Part shown: positions 9,901 through 21,343 of the stretch, piece after piece
Numbering within the stretch: the first letter of the stretch is position 1
How the letters are laid out: each line of letters starts with the position of its first letter
Assembly: GCA_001986395.2 (NCBI GenBank)
Contig: MQVO02000007.1
Location: 1,178,001-1,242,000 of the forward strand
DNA from: Irpex lacteus
Taxonomy: Eukaryota; Basidiomycota; Agaricomycetes; Polyporales; Irpicaceae
Direction of reading: 5' to 3'
DNA: 64,000 bases
Program-made: the position numbers and the translations under genes
Notes under the pieces: generated by a model
Database searches by the model: none
The model's input: only the letters and a program-made list of their open reading frames with translations
What the model was told of the DNA's origin: nothing

Positions 9901-12900
9901 ATGCAAGCAACCCATGGCCCCATCCCACATCAGAACGGCTATGCCAACTACGTCCAGAACGGACACCATCCCCCGCCGCAAAACAACCTGCAAAACGGCC
10001 ACCCTCAGAATCACCACCAGCAGGCCCCATCCCATCGCAACGCCCCGCAGCCGCAACAGCAGCACAAGGAGCCCGTCGCCGTCCTCGGCATACCCTCCGT
10101 TACCGTCCAAGATGGCGAGCTCGTTGTTGGTGACGCCCAGAGCAGTAAGTAGATTGCCTTTCCATCTTTAGCACACCTTATCAACAATTGTCACACATAG
10201 GTTCTACCCGAACCTACACTCCTCTCAAGGTCGTCGGTGATGGATCGTTCGGTACCGTCTGGTTGTGTGATTGGCATGGGACGCTACCGCCCAATACACC
10301 TCTATCAGCCATGCAGTGCGGCGCGGGGGCACGACCAGAGTATGCGGGGAAGCGACTCGTGGCCGTGAAGAGAATGAAGAGGAGATGGGAGGGAGGCTGG
10401 GACGAGTGTAAGAGGCTCAAGGAATTGGAGGTGCGTCCGCTAGCCTATGGCCTCTCCAATGTACATGCTAACCAGGGGCTCTCACGATGCAGTCTCTCCG
10501 TGCAATACCATATCACCCTAATATTATTCCCCTGTACGACTTTTTCCTCTTACCCGATACGAAGGAGCTCTACTTTGTATTCGAGTCCATGGAGGGCAAT
10601 CTCTATCAACTCATCAAGACCCGCAAAGGCAAGCCCCTCGCAGGTGGCCTGGTATCCTCCATCTTCTCTCAAGTTGTTCAAGGCTTACATCACATCCACT
10701 CTTCCGGGTACTTCCATCGGGACATGAAACCAGAGAATCTTCTAGTCACCACGACAGGCTTGTATGACTACAGAAGCGTAGCGCGCGACGCACCGCCGGA
10801 TGCCCCTACTGAGCGTGACGTAGTGGTGATCGTCAAGCTGGCCGATTTTGGGTTGGCCAGGGAGACGAACAGCAGCCCTCCTTATACTGAGTATGTATCG
10901 ACACGTTGGTACCGTGCGCCAGAAGTTCTGCTCAAGAGTCGAAATTACTCGAACCCGGTGGACATGTGGGCATTGGGAACGATCATGGCTGAACTAGTCA
11001 ATTTGCGACCGTTGTTTCCCGGTCAGAGCGAGTTCGATCAGGTGGCGAGGATATGCGAGGTGCTGGGTGACCCCGTGGAGGATTATGGATTGGATAGCCG
11101 GGGAAAGCCTGTGGGTGGTGGGAAGTGGGCTCAAGGCGTACGCATGGCAAGAAACGCTGGTTTTGCCTTCCAGCCGGTGAGTTGACATCTTCCAATCTGG
11201 ATGTATGCGTGGCTAACCTGGCCGTAGATGCGTCCTCGGAACATCTACGATATGTTTGATCGCAACGTGCCGCTCAAGCTCATTGACTGCATTGTTGATC
11301 TGCTCAAGTACGATCCTGAGATTCGTCTTACCAGTCTCGACTGCGTTCAACATCCGTACTTGCTCGAGACTGCTCCCGTAACAACCCCCCAGGGCCTCCC
11401 ACGCTTCCCGCTGCGCGCAATCCTGCAGCCGAAGCTTCCAGGGCGCAGGCTCGAAACGGTGGTGTCAGTCATGGCGTCAACGGTTCAAACACCTCCCTCC
11501 CTTCCATTGCTCCACGGACCATTCCGCCCTCACATTCTCATCCGGATGGCATACCGAGGTTGCGCCCTCCCACCGTTCACATACCTCCGCCAGCGCTCCC
11601 GGAAGTCACCTCGTCGCACCGCTCGTCGTTCTACGACTCTGGCTTTGCCTCTGTCCACTCTCGTACGCGTAGTGTTTCGACGTCGCAAACTTCGGAGTAC
11701 TCAAGCGACCTCTATTCTCCTCGTTCCTCAGATGTCGCACAACACGAAGCTCAACGGGCACTGTTTGGTCGTTATCCTGAGGATCGTGTTCAAGGATGGG
11801 CTCAGCAACAGGCGAGGCTTCATCAGCAGGGCTGGGAGCCCATGGATGTATCACCGCAGGTGGAGATTCCCAGTCAAACAGCGTATGTCACTGCCCAGCA
11901 TCATCCCATGGATATCCAGCAGTCCCCGATGGCGCAAGAGTATCCCGCAAGACCTCCCATCGAGCAAGAGCCTCCGCAGGATACAGCAGCACCCAATGGT
12001 CCGCCCCAGAGCAACAAGTTCCCGAAGCTGTTCGGCAAGAAGCACTCGAAGTGGGGCCTGGGTATGTTCGGTCACGGAGACAAGCACCAGAACTCGTTGC
12101 CGCCGGTGCAGGAGAACGGCGTCGCGAACCACGTTCAGTCGCTCAAACGGAGGGACTCCGGGAGCACAGACAGTCGGTCCATGTCCGAGTTGGATGTCTC
12201 CCGCTCGCAACAGCAGATCCAGCACATCGAAGATCCCAAGCAGCGCAAGAAGGAGCAGGAGCGTGTGGCCAAGGAGATTCAGAGAGAGGCGGAGAGGCAG
12301 CGCCGTGCACGTGTGGAGAAGATGCAGCGAGAACAGGCCAGACAGGTCATGAAGAATCGTGGTCGGCTCGCACAGGTGAACCCGCAGCAAGAAATCGAGT
12401 GGCTATCTGGACCGCAGATTGCTGCTCTTCCTATCGACAAAGGCAAGCAGCCAGCGGCTACGGGTCCGATTCGGCAGGCGCAGAGTCATGGGGCAAGTTC
12501 GATGACGGTCAGCGCTGCTGGTGGAAGCTTCAAGGGTGCATCCGCATCGCCTGTAGTGCCTAGTCCCAAGGAGTCGAGTTTCTCGCGGGCGAACGAGTGG
12601 CATAGGGAGAATGGAAGACTGGCCAAGGCGAGACGGAGAGACTTTGACGACGATCACTCGATGTCATCTGACAGGCATACAGGACGTGCGTCGGTCATCT
12701 CATTCGCGACTATCGATAGCGATCCGGGACCCGCGAGTCGTGTTAGCCATGGCAGTCACTATCCCATGGGACGCATGCAGTCCATGCACTCGCTTCGTTC
12801 CAACGGAGACGGGTTCACGACGTCGGCGGGACGGTCGTCGGCCTCACTGTCAATGGAGCAACAGCTGGTCAACGACTTCCACCTTCGTGCATCGGTCGAC

Positions 12901-13424
12901 TCGGCATCGATATCAGACGGTGGTTCTCCGCAGCCATTGCCAATGCACATGCTCTCGCTGTCGTCACCGAAGCCCTGGCAGCGCTCACGCTCAGACATGT
13001 CCAGCTCGACCACAGTTGACAATAGCAGAGCAGAAGAGCAACTTTCTTCACCTAGCTTAGCCTCGCCGCAGCCAAGGCTCCATTATCAGTTAGGTCCCTC
13101 AAGTCCCTACGACACTACCACGACGGGTGGTATATATGCTCCACCTAGTCCGGGACTAGCACCAAAGTCGGCAATTAATCCGATGTTCAAAGTCGTAAGT
13201 ACTCGTTAGCGTGTTAGTGGGTTACAAGAGCTCATCCGATCTTGCAGTCGCCGTATCAAAGCACCTCAGAAAGACCTTCGATAAGTCTCTCGTCGACATC
13301 TCTGCCTCCGTTCTCGCAACTCGAAGCTGTGGCGGACGGCGAGTACCCTCCACTGTCGCCGATGTCTTTCACTATACCAGAAGAAGAGATACCAGGAGAA
13401 GAATCCGATGCCCTCTTCCAATGA
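9901..13424 (+). CDS. RCK/MAK-family (Ime2/Crk1-like) protein kinase
   Basis: A CMGC-group serine/threonine kinase of about 1100 residues. Exons are 9901-10144, 10201-10430, 10493-11176, 11228-13194 and 13248-13424. After a Q/N/P-rich leader the kinase domain shows the glycine loop VVGDGSFGTV, lysine in VAVKRMKRR, HRDMKPENLL, DFGLARE, a TEY activation loop inside PPYTEYVSTRWYRAPEVLL, and RPLFPGQSE. The long tail is charged and serine-rich with a helical segment (KEQERVAKEIQREAERQRR). Fungal relatives (Ime2, Crk1, Mak-type) act in meiosis, morphogenesis and nutrient response. A one-base gap in frame occurs just after the kinase domain: frame changes at the C run 11385-11390, and adding one C gives a continuous 3303-base reading frame. 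A short intron near 11390-11460 is the alternative. Confidence 0.88.
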
Positions 13425-14806
13425 CCCCCACCATCGCATCGCCCCTTCAATCGCAAGCATTATACATCCCGCTCACCACGAGAACCGGATGCACACACTC
13501 ATTCGCAATTTTTATATCCTCTACCTCATCATATTTATGCTTTAGCTTTCGATTCTATTTGGTCCGCGATGGTTCGGCCAGCCTTTACCTGCTTCATCTC
13601 ACGGGGACATCAGCATCTCTCCATCCACTATCCTCACCCATTCGCATCCTCCAATCCTACTTTATATATTGTGGGAGGAGTATAACCTGCTCGCTCCGCG
13701 TTTATTATGCTGTGCCCTTGGGTGCTGTCGTCTTCTACCTGCCTGCATTGTCGCATATGTTTGTCGCAATTGCCATCTTTGCATCCCCCCTCGTCGTGTG
13801 CATGCACATCGCTCACTTGAACCCTCCCTACGTACTTCCTCGGTGGACTTCTCTCCCCGCCTCCCTAGCATCTCATATCACACACGGCCCCGGCCAGCTA
13901 TTTCGTTTTCCATCCCACGTACCATATTGCTCACACTATTCTGTTTTCCCGCGTCTTCGTTGCCATTCTTCGCCCCCACCTCACACGTCAATACTAGTCC
14001 CGCTCTTCTCTATTTCATGTTTCTTTCCATCATTCTTCTCTCTCTCCATCTCCATTCTGTTCCCATTTTCACAGCGTTGGACCGGGAAAGCAACAACACG
14101 TCTTGACACTTTGGCAATCTTATTCCTAGAGTATTATGTACTTGTACTCACTCACATTTACCATCCTTTCCCACCGCCGTGTATAGAAAGGAAATTTGTA
14201 AACTGGATTATGTCGTTCGGGTGTGCTCTCGTCAGGTTTACATACGTATACGTACGGTAGGTTGGTTCTTGCTACTGTTGGATAAGCCTGGCTTAGTCTA
14301 CCAACATTCACGGGCAGACAGGTGCGTGCGTGCAGATGTCATGGGGATAAGACGTATCTCACAGACTGCTGTACGGAATAGGTGTTTGAACTAACGGATA
14401 AATGGGCATACGAAAAGACCCTGGTTATGAAAAGTCTACTTTACACTCGGGGCAGCTGATCTCAATTGCCGAGGACACTAGTGCTGCTCACATTGCTAGG
14501 TTACGAGGATCTTCCCTGTATGGTACGGGCACGAAAGCTTCGCCGTAGAGCATTGGACTCTCGGCTTGGGAAGATGGTCAATAGGCTTTGCTGCGTGATC
14601 GCACAGACAAGGAATAAATCAGTAGCTTTTGACGTTGGGCACTGATCGGCGAGTCCGTGGTAGCAAGCTGTCGCAGATAAGAGCCGTAACGAAAACACCG
14701 TTTCAGTCTTTAACAGGGTTGAAATGCCTAACCCTTCGGGCACGTTCTTCGTATTTCACCACGAAATGAGATCGGTTGCAAAGGGGAGTAATATGGGGTA
14801 CAAAGA
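13425..14806. other. Convergent intergenic region, kinase / NDUFS6
   Basis: Nearly 1.4 kb of mostly pyrimidine-rich sequence, presumably the kinase 3' untranslated region followed by NDUFS6 downstream sequence. The long open frame across 13211-14260 is a by-product of low-complexity C/T sequence. No other feature is supported. Confidence 0.45.
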
Positions 14807-15449
14807 TCAGTGCTCGTGACCATGGTGGGGAGCCTGCTCGTAACGAATACCACTGTACGGGCTTTAGTATACGCATCGATGTGCAGACGATGAGAGACAT
14901 ACCAGTATCTACAATAAACCGCCAGCCATTCTCATATGTAAGTTTAAACCTATAGAGTAGGGATGTGTCAAACACATACCCGCATGGTTGTGGACCTGGC
15001 TTGTCCTGGATGGAAAGTTAGTACATGTTTCTCGCTCTTGTGTCTGAAGATGGACGTACTAGGTTGATAAATATCTTCGGGTGACCAAGAGGACCTGCAC
15101 CTACATATGACAATATAGGCCAATGCCCTTTGCGAAAGAACCTCTGTTACATACCTCCGTCACATACAGCCTTCCGGCCGTTGACCACTCTTATAGGCTC
15201 ATTGGCAATCATTTCCATGGCGCTCAAAGGGTTAGGCTGGAGCTCCATTGCGGTTTGCTCAAAGCGAGGACCGGAGCGACCTTGAGGTCGAGGAGCTTGG
15301 TTGGTTGACCATGTCGATGCGTAATTGGGAGCTTGAGGAACAACGGTGGCAGGTGAAGATGCGGCGGGTGCAGATGGCACTGACGACGAGGACGAAGCAA
15401 AGCGGGCAAGAGGGCGAGCTGCCCGAGCAAGGACTTGTCTGCTGAGCAT
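14807..15449 (-). CDS. NDUFS6: NADH:ubiquinone oxidoreductase Fe-S protein 6 (complex I 13-kDa subunit), with a six-base exon
   Basis: This is a matrix-arm subunit of mitochondrial complex I that binds zinc and is needed for late assembly. Exons are 15449-15155, 15100-15060, 15005-14980, 14908-14903 and 14852-14807: 414 bases, 137 residues. The N-terminus (MLSRQVLARAARPLARF) is a typical mitochondrial presequence. The conserved zinc site is VCDGG, GPLGHPKIFINLDKPG and CGYCGIRYEQ, with one His and three Cys ligands, then a His-rich end. Reading the last motif needs a six-base exon ATACTG, bounded by TTGTAG upstream and GTATGT downstream; it finishes Gly, encodes Tyr and starts the last zinc-ligand Cys. 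Joining the flanking exons without it gives CGGIRYEQ and loses a ligand. It shares a promoter region with HSP104. Confidence 0.92.
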
Positions 15450-15834
15450 CGTTTGCGGCGGTGAAGTTGGCGGACTCGGCTTAGGCGGGATCGTATGGAC
15501 GACGTCGGGCGCACGAGCGCTCATAATCACGTGGTCGTGACAGCTCTGCGTGACTGTGACCGTCCTCGGGCGTCCTTCCGAAAGGGGCATAGAAGTCGGA
15601 GGAACATCCGAGAAATTGGCCCCACTGTCGAGAATGTCATAGAGCCTCGCCCGACGAGACGAGAACATTACGGACAACATGACCAGGAAATGATATAAGG
15701 ACTGCCCGGTTACACCCTGCGTCCTCACAGTCAGATACCCCAAGCAACGACTATAAAGCTTTCGTCTCACACTCCCCCTTTACTCAACACACACTACTTC
15801 TACTACTTCACGACTATTATTCCCCTAATTCATA
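15450..15834. promoter_or_regulatory. Divergent NDUFS6/HSP104 promoter with heat-shock-like element
   Basis: A 385-base region between two starts. At 15602-15614 the sequence reads GAA-2-TCC-2-GAA, one mismatch from a three-unit heat shock element, with another in-phase GAA at 15592-15594. AGGGG/CCCCT stress-response-like pentamers lie at 15583-15587, 15775-15779 and 15822-15826. A TATAAA box at 15752-15757 is about 80 bases upstream of the HSP104 start. These match known HSF/STRE logic; function is inferred. Confidence 0.5.
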
Positions 15835-18800
15835 ATGGCCGCGAACTTTGAATTCACCGACAAGACCCAAACAACCATCGCGAACTCCGTCCAGCTCGCG
15901 AAGGATTACGCTAACTCACAAGGTAGGCCATTTCGTATAGCTCAATCTGTATACCCTTACTCACACTGCCCCTTTCTCCAGTACACCCCGCACACATTGC
16001 TTTCGTGCTGCTGAATGAAGCTGGACCAGAGGGTAATGGCGCGGGCGGCTCATTATTCGCCTCTGTCGTACAGAGAGCCGGTGGTGATCCTGTAAGTTGT
16101 ATCATACATTCTACTGCTGTAGCATCGTAGCTAACCCCTATTTCTAGGCCTTGTTCAAACGAGCTTTGCAGAAGATCATCGTCCGTCTTCCTGCTCAGCA
16201 GCCAGCTCCTGAAGAAGTATCCTTCAGTCCCTCCGCTATCAAGGTCCTCAAAGAGGCACAGTCAATACAGAAGACGATGCACGATTCATACATCGCGCAG
16301 GACCATCTGCTATTGGCTCTCTTAAAGGACTCTTCGATCTCTCCCATCTTGAAGGAGGTAGGCTTGACGGAGGCCGCCCTCAAGACACAGATCGATGCTG
16401 CCCGTGGTAATCGACGTGTCGAGACCAAGAACGCAGAAGAAGGCTTCGACGCGTTGAACAAGTACGCAACGGACCTCACTGCGTTAGCCACCGAGGGCAA
16501 GATCGATCCTGTCATCGGCCGAGACAACGAAATTCGTCGGGTCGTTCGTATTCTTTGCCGAAGGTAAGTTCTACTCTACATTTGTACCTCTGGCGTCGGT
16601 ATACTGATTGACTTCTCATAGAACGAAGAACAACCCAGTGCTCATTGGTGAACCTGGTGTCGGTAAGACAGCCATCGCGGAGGGCCTAGCACAACGAATT
16701 GTCAACCGCGACGTTCCCGCATCCCTCATCGGCCGACTCTACTCCCTCGATATGGGTGCTCTCATGGCTGGTGCATCTCATCGTGGCGAGTACGAGGAAC
16801 GTATCAAGTCTGTCCTCGACGAAGTCGAAAAAGCCGCGGATCAAGGCACCGGTATCATCCTATTCATCGACGAGTTACACCTTATCATGCAGTCAGGAGG
16901 TGGTATGGACGCCGCAAACTTGTTTAAACCTCTCCTGGCTCGTGGTAAGCTTCGTTGTATCGGCGCTACGACCCTCGCAGAATACCGCAAGTACATCGAA
17001 AAGGACGCTGCCTTCGAACGTCGATTCGCTCAAGTGATCGTCAACGAGCCCACCGTCACCGACACCATCAGCATCCTTCGTGGTATTCGTGAGAAGTATG
17101 AGGTACACCACGGTGTTCGTATCATGGACGGCGCTCTCATCCAAGCCGCAACATTGGCTCATCGTTACCTGACATCAAGACGTCTTCCGGATTCTGCCAT
17201 TGACCTGGTTGATGAAGCCTGCGCGAGGTATGTATATTTACAACCTGAGAATTTCTGGCCGTAAACTGATTACATCGTTCACAGTGTTCGTGTTACTCGC
17301 GAAACCGCTCCCGAAGCTATCGACAAGCTCCAGCGTCGCAAGCTCGAACTCGAGGTCGAAATCCATGCTCTCGAGCGCGAGAAGGATGAAGCTTCGAAAG
17401 AACGGCTCAAGATCGCTCGCAAGGCCATCGCAGACGTCGACGACCAGCTTCAGCCTCTCGTGGCAGCCTATGAGGCTGAGAAGCATCGTGGTGACGAAGT
17501 CAACAACGTCCGTAGGAGAATCGATGAACTCAAGGCGAAGGCCGACGACGCTGAACGTCGGTACGATCTCGCAACCGCGTCCGATCTCCGTTACTACGCC
17601 ATCCCCGAGTTGCAAAACCGCTTGGCTCAGCTCGAAGCACAGAAGACCGAGGAACAAGCGGAGACTGGCAAAGATGCTGTCACGCCCGAGCAGATCGCAG
17701 AGATTGTAGCTCGGTGGACTGGCATCCCTGTCACGAAGTTGATGAGCACGGAGAAGGAGAAGCTGTTGCGGATGGAGAAGATTTTGGCGGAGAGCGTTGT
17801 CGGTCAACCAGAGGCTGTTAAGGCAGTTGCGAACGCGATTCGTCTTAGCCGCTCTGGCCTTCGTAACGCTTCGAGGCCAATCGCAAGCTTCCTGCTCGCC
17901 GGTCCTTCGGGTACTGGTAAGACCCTCATGACGAAGACTGTAAGTTCTCTTATACGGCTTCTTTACTGTAGATCATGATTACTGACTATTGCTTGACAGC
18001 TCGCTACTCTACTCTTCGACTCGCCAGACGCCATGATTCGTATTGATGGATCCGAGTACTCCGAGAAGCACTCAATCTCTCGACTCATTGGTTCTCCCCC
18101 GGGTTACGTTGGTCACGATGAGGGAGGCCAGCTTACGGAGTACATTCGTCGCAAGCCATACTCCATCGTCCTTATCGACGAAATCGAGAAAGCCGCCCGA
18201 GAATTCGTGCAGCTGTTCCTGCAAGTCCTCGACGATGGCCGTCTTACCGATGGCCAAGGCCGTGTTGTCGACTTCAAGAATACGGTCATCGTCATGACCA
18301 GTAATCTCGGTGCTGCCTTCTTGAACGACATGGGCGAAGGACCTGTCAAGCCCGCTACCAAGAACCTCGTCATGGGTGCCATTCAAGGCCACTTCCCTCC
18401 CGAGTTCATCAATCGTATCGACGAGATCGTCATCTTCGTGAGTATTCTTCTACTTCATTGGATAGTGGAACTATTTACTGACTATATTTCTACAGCGTAC
18501 TTTGTCTCGCAGGAATGTGCTCAAGATCGTCGATCTTCGTCTTGCCGAAGTACAAGAACGTCTCGAAGACAGGAAGATGAAGGTCGTACTCGACGAAGAA
18601 GCCAAGCAATACTTGGTTTCCATCGGCTACTCGCCTCAGTATGGTGCTCGTCCACTCAACAGAGCAATCCAGACTGAGTTGCTCAACCCGTTGAGCGTGA
18701 TGATACTGTCCGAGCAAGTCCTTCCTGGAGAAACAATCCAAGTCCGCTTCGACGGTCCTCATAACCGCCTGGCTATTCTGCCCAATCACGAGGGTAACCA

Positions 18801-18867
18801 GTCGGAGATGATGGATGTTGACTGGAACGACGTCGAGGACGAGATTGATATCGAGGAAATGGACTAA
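15835..18867 (+). CDS. HSP104: Hsp104/ClpB-type protein disaggregase
   Basis: A hexameric AAA+ unfoldase that extracts proteins from aggregates together with Hsp70/Hsp40. Exons are 15835-15922, 15982-16091, 16148-16563, 16622-17227, 17285-17939, 18000-18437 and 18496-18867, giving 894 residues, the normal length. In order: N-terminal Clp repeat domain; first AAA with Walker A GEPGVGKT and Walker B LFIDELH; the coiled-coil middle domain (about residues 405-525); second AAA with [16 protein letters not shown] and the [13 protein letters not shown] pore-loop region; and a C-terminal domain ending in an acidic tail ([12 protein letters not shown]) like the cytosolic Hsp104 tail. No mitochondrial presequence is present, so the cytosolic/nuclear form is favoured over mitochondrial Hsp78. 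Heat-shock-like promoter sites lie upstream. Confidence 0.97.
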
Positions 18868-19183
18868 GCATCGGGCTTCAAGTAGGTAGACAAAAAAGGA
18901 CTCTGGATCGCAACATAAATGTATTTGTAGACATGTAGCAGTCACATCATCCAAATGTAACAGTAGGGCAATTGTAATTCGTTTCTCATATGCATCATGC
19001 GCAGGGCGATGAGTGCAGCTATAGTAATTTCCGAAAGAGTAGAAATATCCGTTTCCGCCAGTTTTAGCCTCAGCGGATGTTGCAGGCTTGGTCTCGACAA
19101 GTTGTTCGTCGTGTCGGTTGATTGGTTGATTGTCCATACATACTGTACATATACACGAGATGTCGATGGCCGATTATTTAAAA

Positions 19184-21177
19184 CTAGCTATTCTGAGAAA
19201 AGGCTTCCTCCTTAACCACAGTGTTCTGAGAGCTGGGGAATGGTCCCTGCGTTGGGTTGCTGAGGCGGGGTATAGTCGACTTAAGTTTGTACTGCGAGCC
19301 CATCGAAAGACATTCAATTTGCGAACCCTTCTATGGCGATATTTGACATACCTGATGTCCTTTCTTGACTATTGCCAACCCTAGATGCGTAAGATGGTCC
19401 TTGAAGTGCGCACTTGCCAGAATAGCGAAGCAGCCAACAATCTGAGGATCGTCTAAGCCCCACTTGCCTGACTGGATATACTCTACGTCTTCTGGCCATA
19501 GGCGACCCAGTTGTTCTTCGCTTAATTCTTGAAAATTAATGCAGTATAGACACCCATGCACATGGCAAATCCAGGGACCGTTTCGTGGCATTTTAGGAGG
19601 TATCGAGAGCTCGGGTGGTATACGGGCGGCAAATCCTGGACTGGGCGAATTAGAACGCGAGCAGAGCGAGTCACTATCCGAGTCCGCTGAAGAAGTTCCA
19701 TCGGTGGTAAAGTCAGAGTCGTAACGGTTCTCGTAGGTCTCGTCGGGAGGAGGGTGGGTTGTCTGTCCGGTGGTTGAGTGTACTTGTGAGGGTTGCCCAC
19801 GCCGCCGTGAGGCAGTCTAAAAAAGTGGGTTTTCTCCTGCAACGGAAGCAGGAAAGGATAGAAACTAACGTACCATCAGAGGCACCTTCTTCTTATTCTT
19901 CGGTGGCGGCCGACGTGATGTCGTTTGGTCAACGTCCATATCATCCTCCGACTCTGAAGTGTCCATATCTCCAGAGGCATTGAGGTCTCCATGAAAGGTT
20001 CCCCATCGGGAATTCTCTAGCTTTGCTTTGTGGCGGTACTTCGCAGCTTCAGCTCGGAATCGACCCCACTCCGTTGGATCGAAAACCTTCTTAAACTTCG
20101 TCTCCCTCTGCTGCTTGACCAGCCAGTCAACGTGAGTGGCGAACAGACTGAGGACCTCTGCCCTGGATATATGTCGCTCTTTCTTCTGTTTGTGCGGTGG
20201 CAAATAGGGTGCTTCGATACCGCTTTCGTCTGATGGCTCAGAATCAGCTGGCGGTGCGATATGGTGCCCATCCTTGTTCACCAGATGCGCAATGTATTGC
20301 GCGACGAACCATTCCGGAGTGCGATCTGCTAACGAGGTGTGGGTTCCAGTGATATTACGGCACACAGCGACAATCGTCCGGAGATCATGGAGAAGTCGGT
20401 AGCGTGAGAGATATAGGTGTGATCTTGTGTATGTTTCGCAGTCCATCCCAAGGACCTTGTACGTTCGATCACTAAGTTCGTGGTCAAACGGTTAATGGTG
20501 AATTCTGCAAATGGCCAATCACGTACTGGTTCGCGGTCCGAATAACGAGGGCTCCAGGAGCTAATTCCGCTTAGAAATAAAAATCGTAGGTGACTGGTAA
20601 ATGTTTCTGTAACGTAGAGCATCTTACAGTTCATATACACCGCGGGGCCTTGCTTGGTGGCCTGAATAACGACTTGTATGTATGCTCTCCTGTTGTGTAA
20701 CTTTCCATCTTTGTCGAACACACTGCCTAGAGTTAGTGTAGACTCCTTGGTAGCCGACCCGTGTTTCTTCCTGCGGATATTATAGTCACGCCTCCTCAGC
20801 GCCTTCGTGAGCAGATCGCGCCCCTCTTCACTCAGCCATGCCAATGTCTTGATGAAAAGTAAGCCCCTCAAGCGTACAGGTTTTCCCGTGCCAGCATTCT
20901 CATCAAATTCAGGCTGACACCATTCGGAGAAAGTAAGCCTATACGAGCACAAGCGTCATTCTTCAGATCACGGTTCCCTCGTTTGAATGGTCTTAACAAG
21001 CTTCAGATGATCTCACCCAGTAGGTTCGCCGTTATGCTCCAGCAGGACGTTCTTGAGTTCAACTGGTTTCTGGGGAGTTGTTTTACATTCTGGTGACAAG
21101 ATCATAGAATCAAGAAAGGGTCCAAACGGCGTTGACAGAAGATCGCATATGGTTGGGCCTCTGTTCTCCCCTGCCAT
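19184..21177 (-). CDS. Conserved-looking protein of unknown function, 546 residues
   Basis: I do not recognise this family. Exons are 21177-21017, 20938-20628, 20569-20527, 20471-19874, 19816-19352 and 19246-19184; all phases agree. The N-terminal half looks globular (FSEWCQPEF, LFIKTLAWLSEEGRDLL, RRAYIQVVIQATKQG), with a central helical part (YLSRYRLLHDLRTIVAVC) and a basic patch PPPKNKKKVPLM that could be a nuclear signal after an acidic stretch SESEDDMDVD. The C-terminal third has WICHVHGCLYCINF, whose C/H/C/C spacing might bind metal, then LGRLWPEDVEYIQSGKWGLDDP. No signal peptide or membrane segment is visible. The gene converges on HSP104, with 316 bases between them. Function is unknown; the gene model is well supported by splice signals. 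Confidence 0.78.
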
Positions 21178-21343
21178 CGTCGCCAGTGAGAACGTCTGGT
21201 CAGTGCTATGGCACTGGCAGAGAGTAGCGGGCGCTAGAATTTTCACGTGGCACTTCTCGGCGCCTATCCATCAACATAGGTGTCAGTGATCCCAGAATGG
21301 CAGCTTCCACTTACATGTCTCCTACCGCCACCGTTTCTGCGCC

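Noticed and set aside
11377..11396. Programmed -1 ribosomal frameshift at the kinase C run
   Set aside because: The run could slip, but no classic heptamer in frame or downstream structure is evident, and similar one-base deficits elsewhere favour sequence error.
13211..14260. A 349-codon open frame on the plus strand
   Set aside because: It begins inside the kinase's last intron and exon in another frame, then runs through pyrimidine-rich sequence. The amino-acid content (F, S, Y, P, L, C) is that of translated CT-rich DNA.
14940..14979. A 30-base intron in NDUFS6 ending TATAG
   Set aside because: It leads into a frame with no resemblance to the family C-terminus. The six-base-exon model restores CGYCG and a His-rich end.
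18490..19137. A 215-codon minus-strand open frame
   Set aside because: It lies opposite the last exon and 3' region of HSP104 and is a shadow of that coding sequence.
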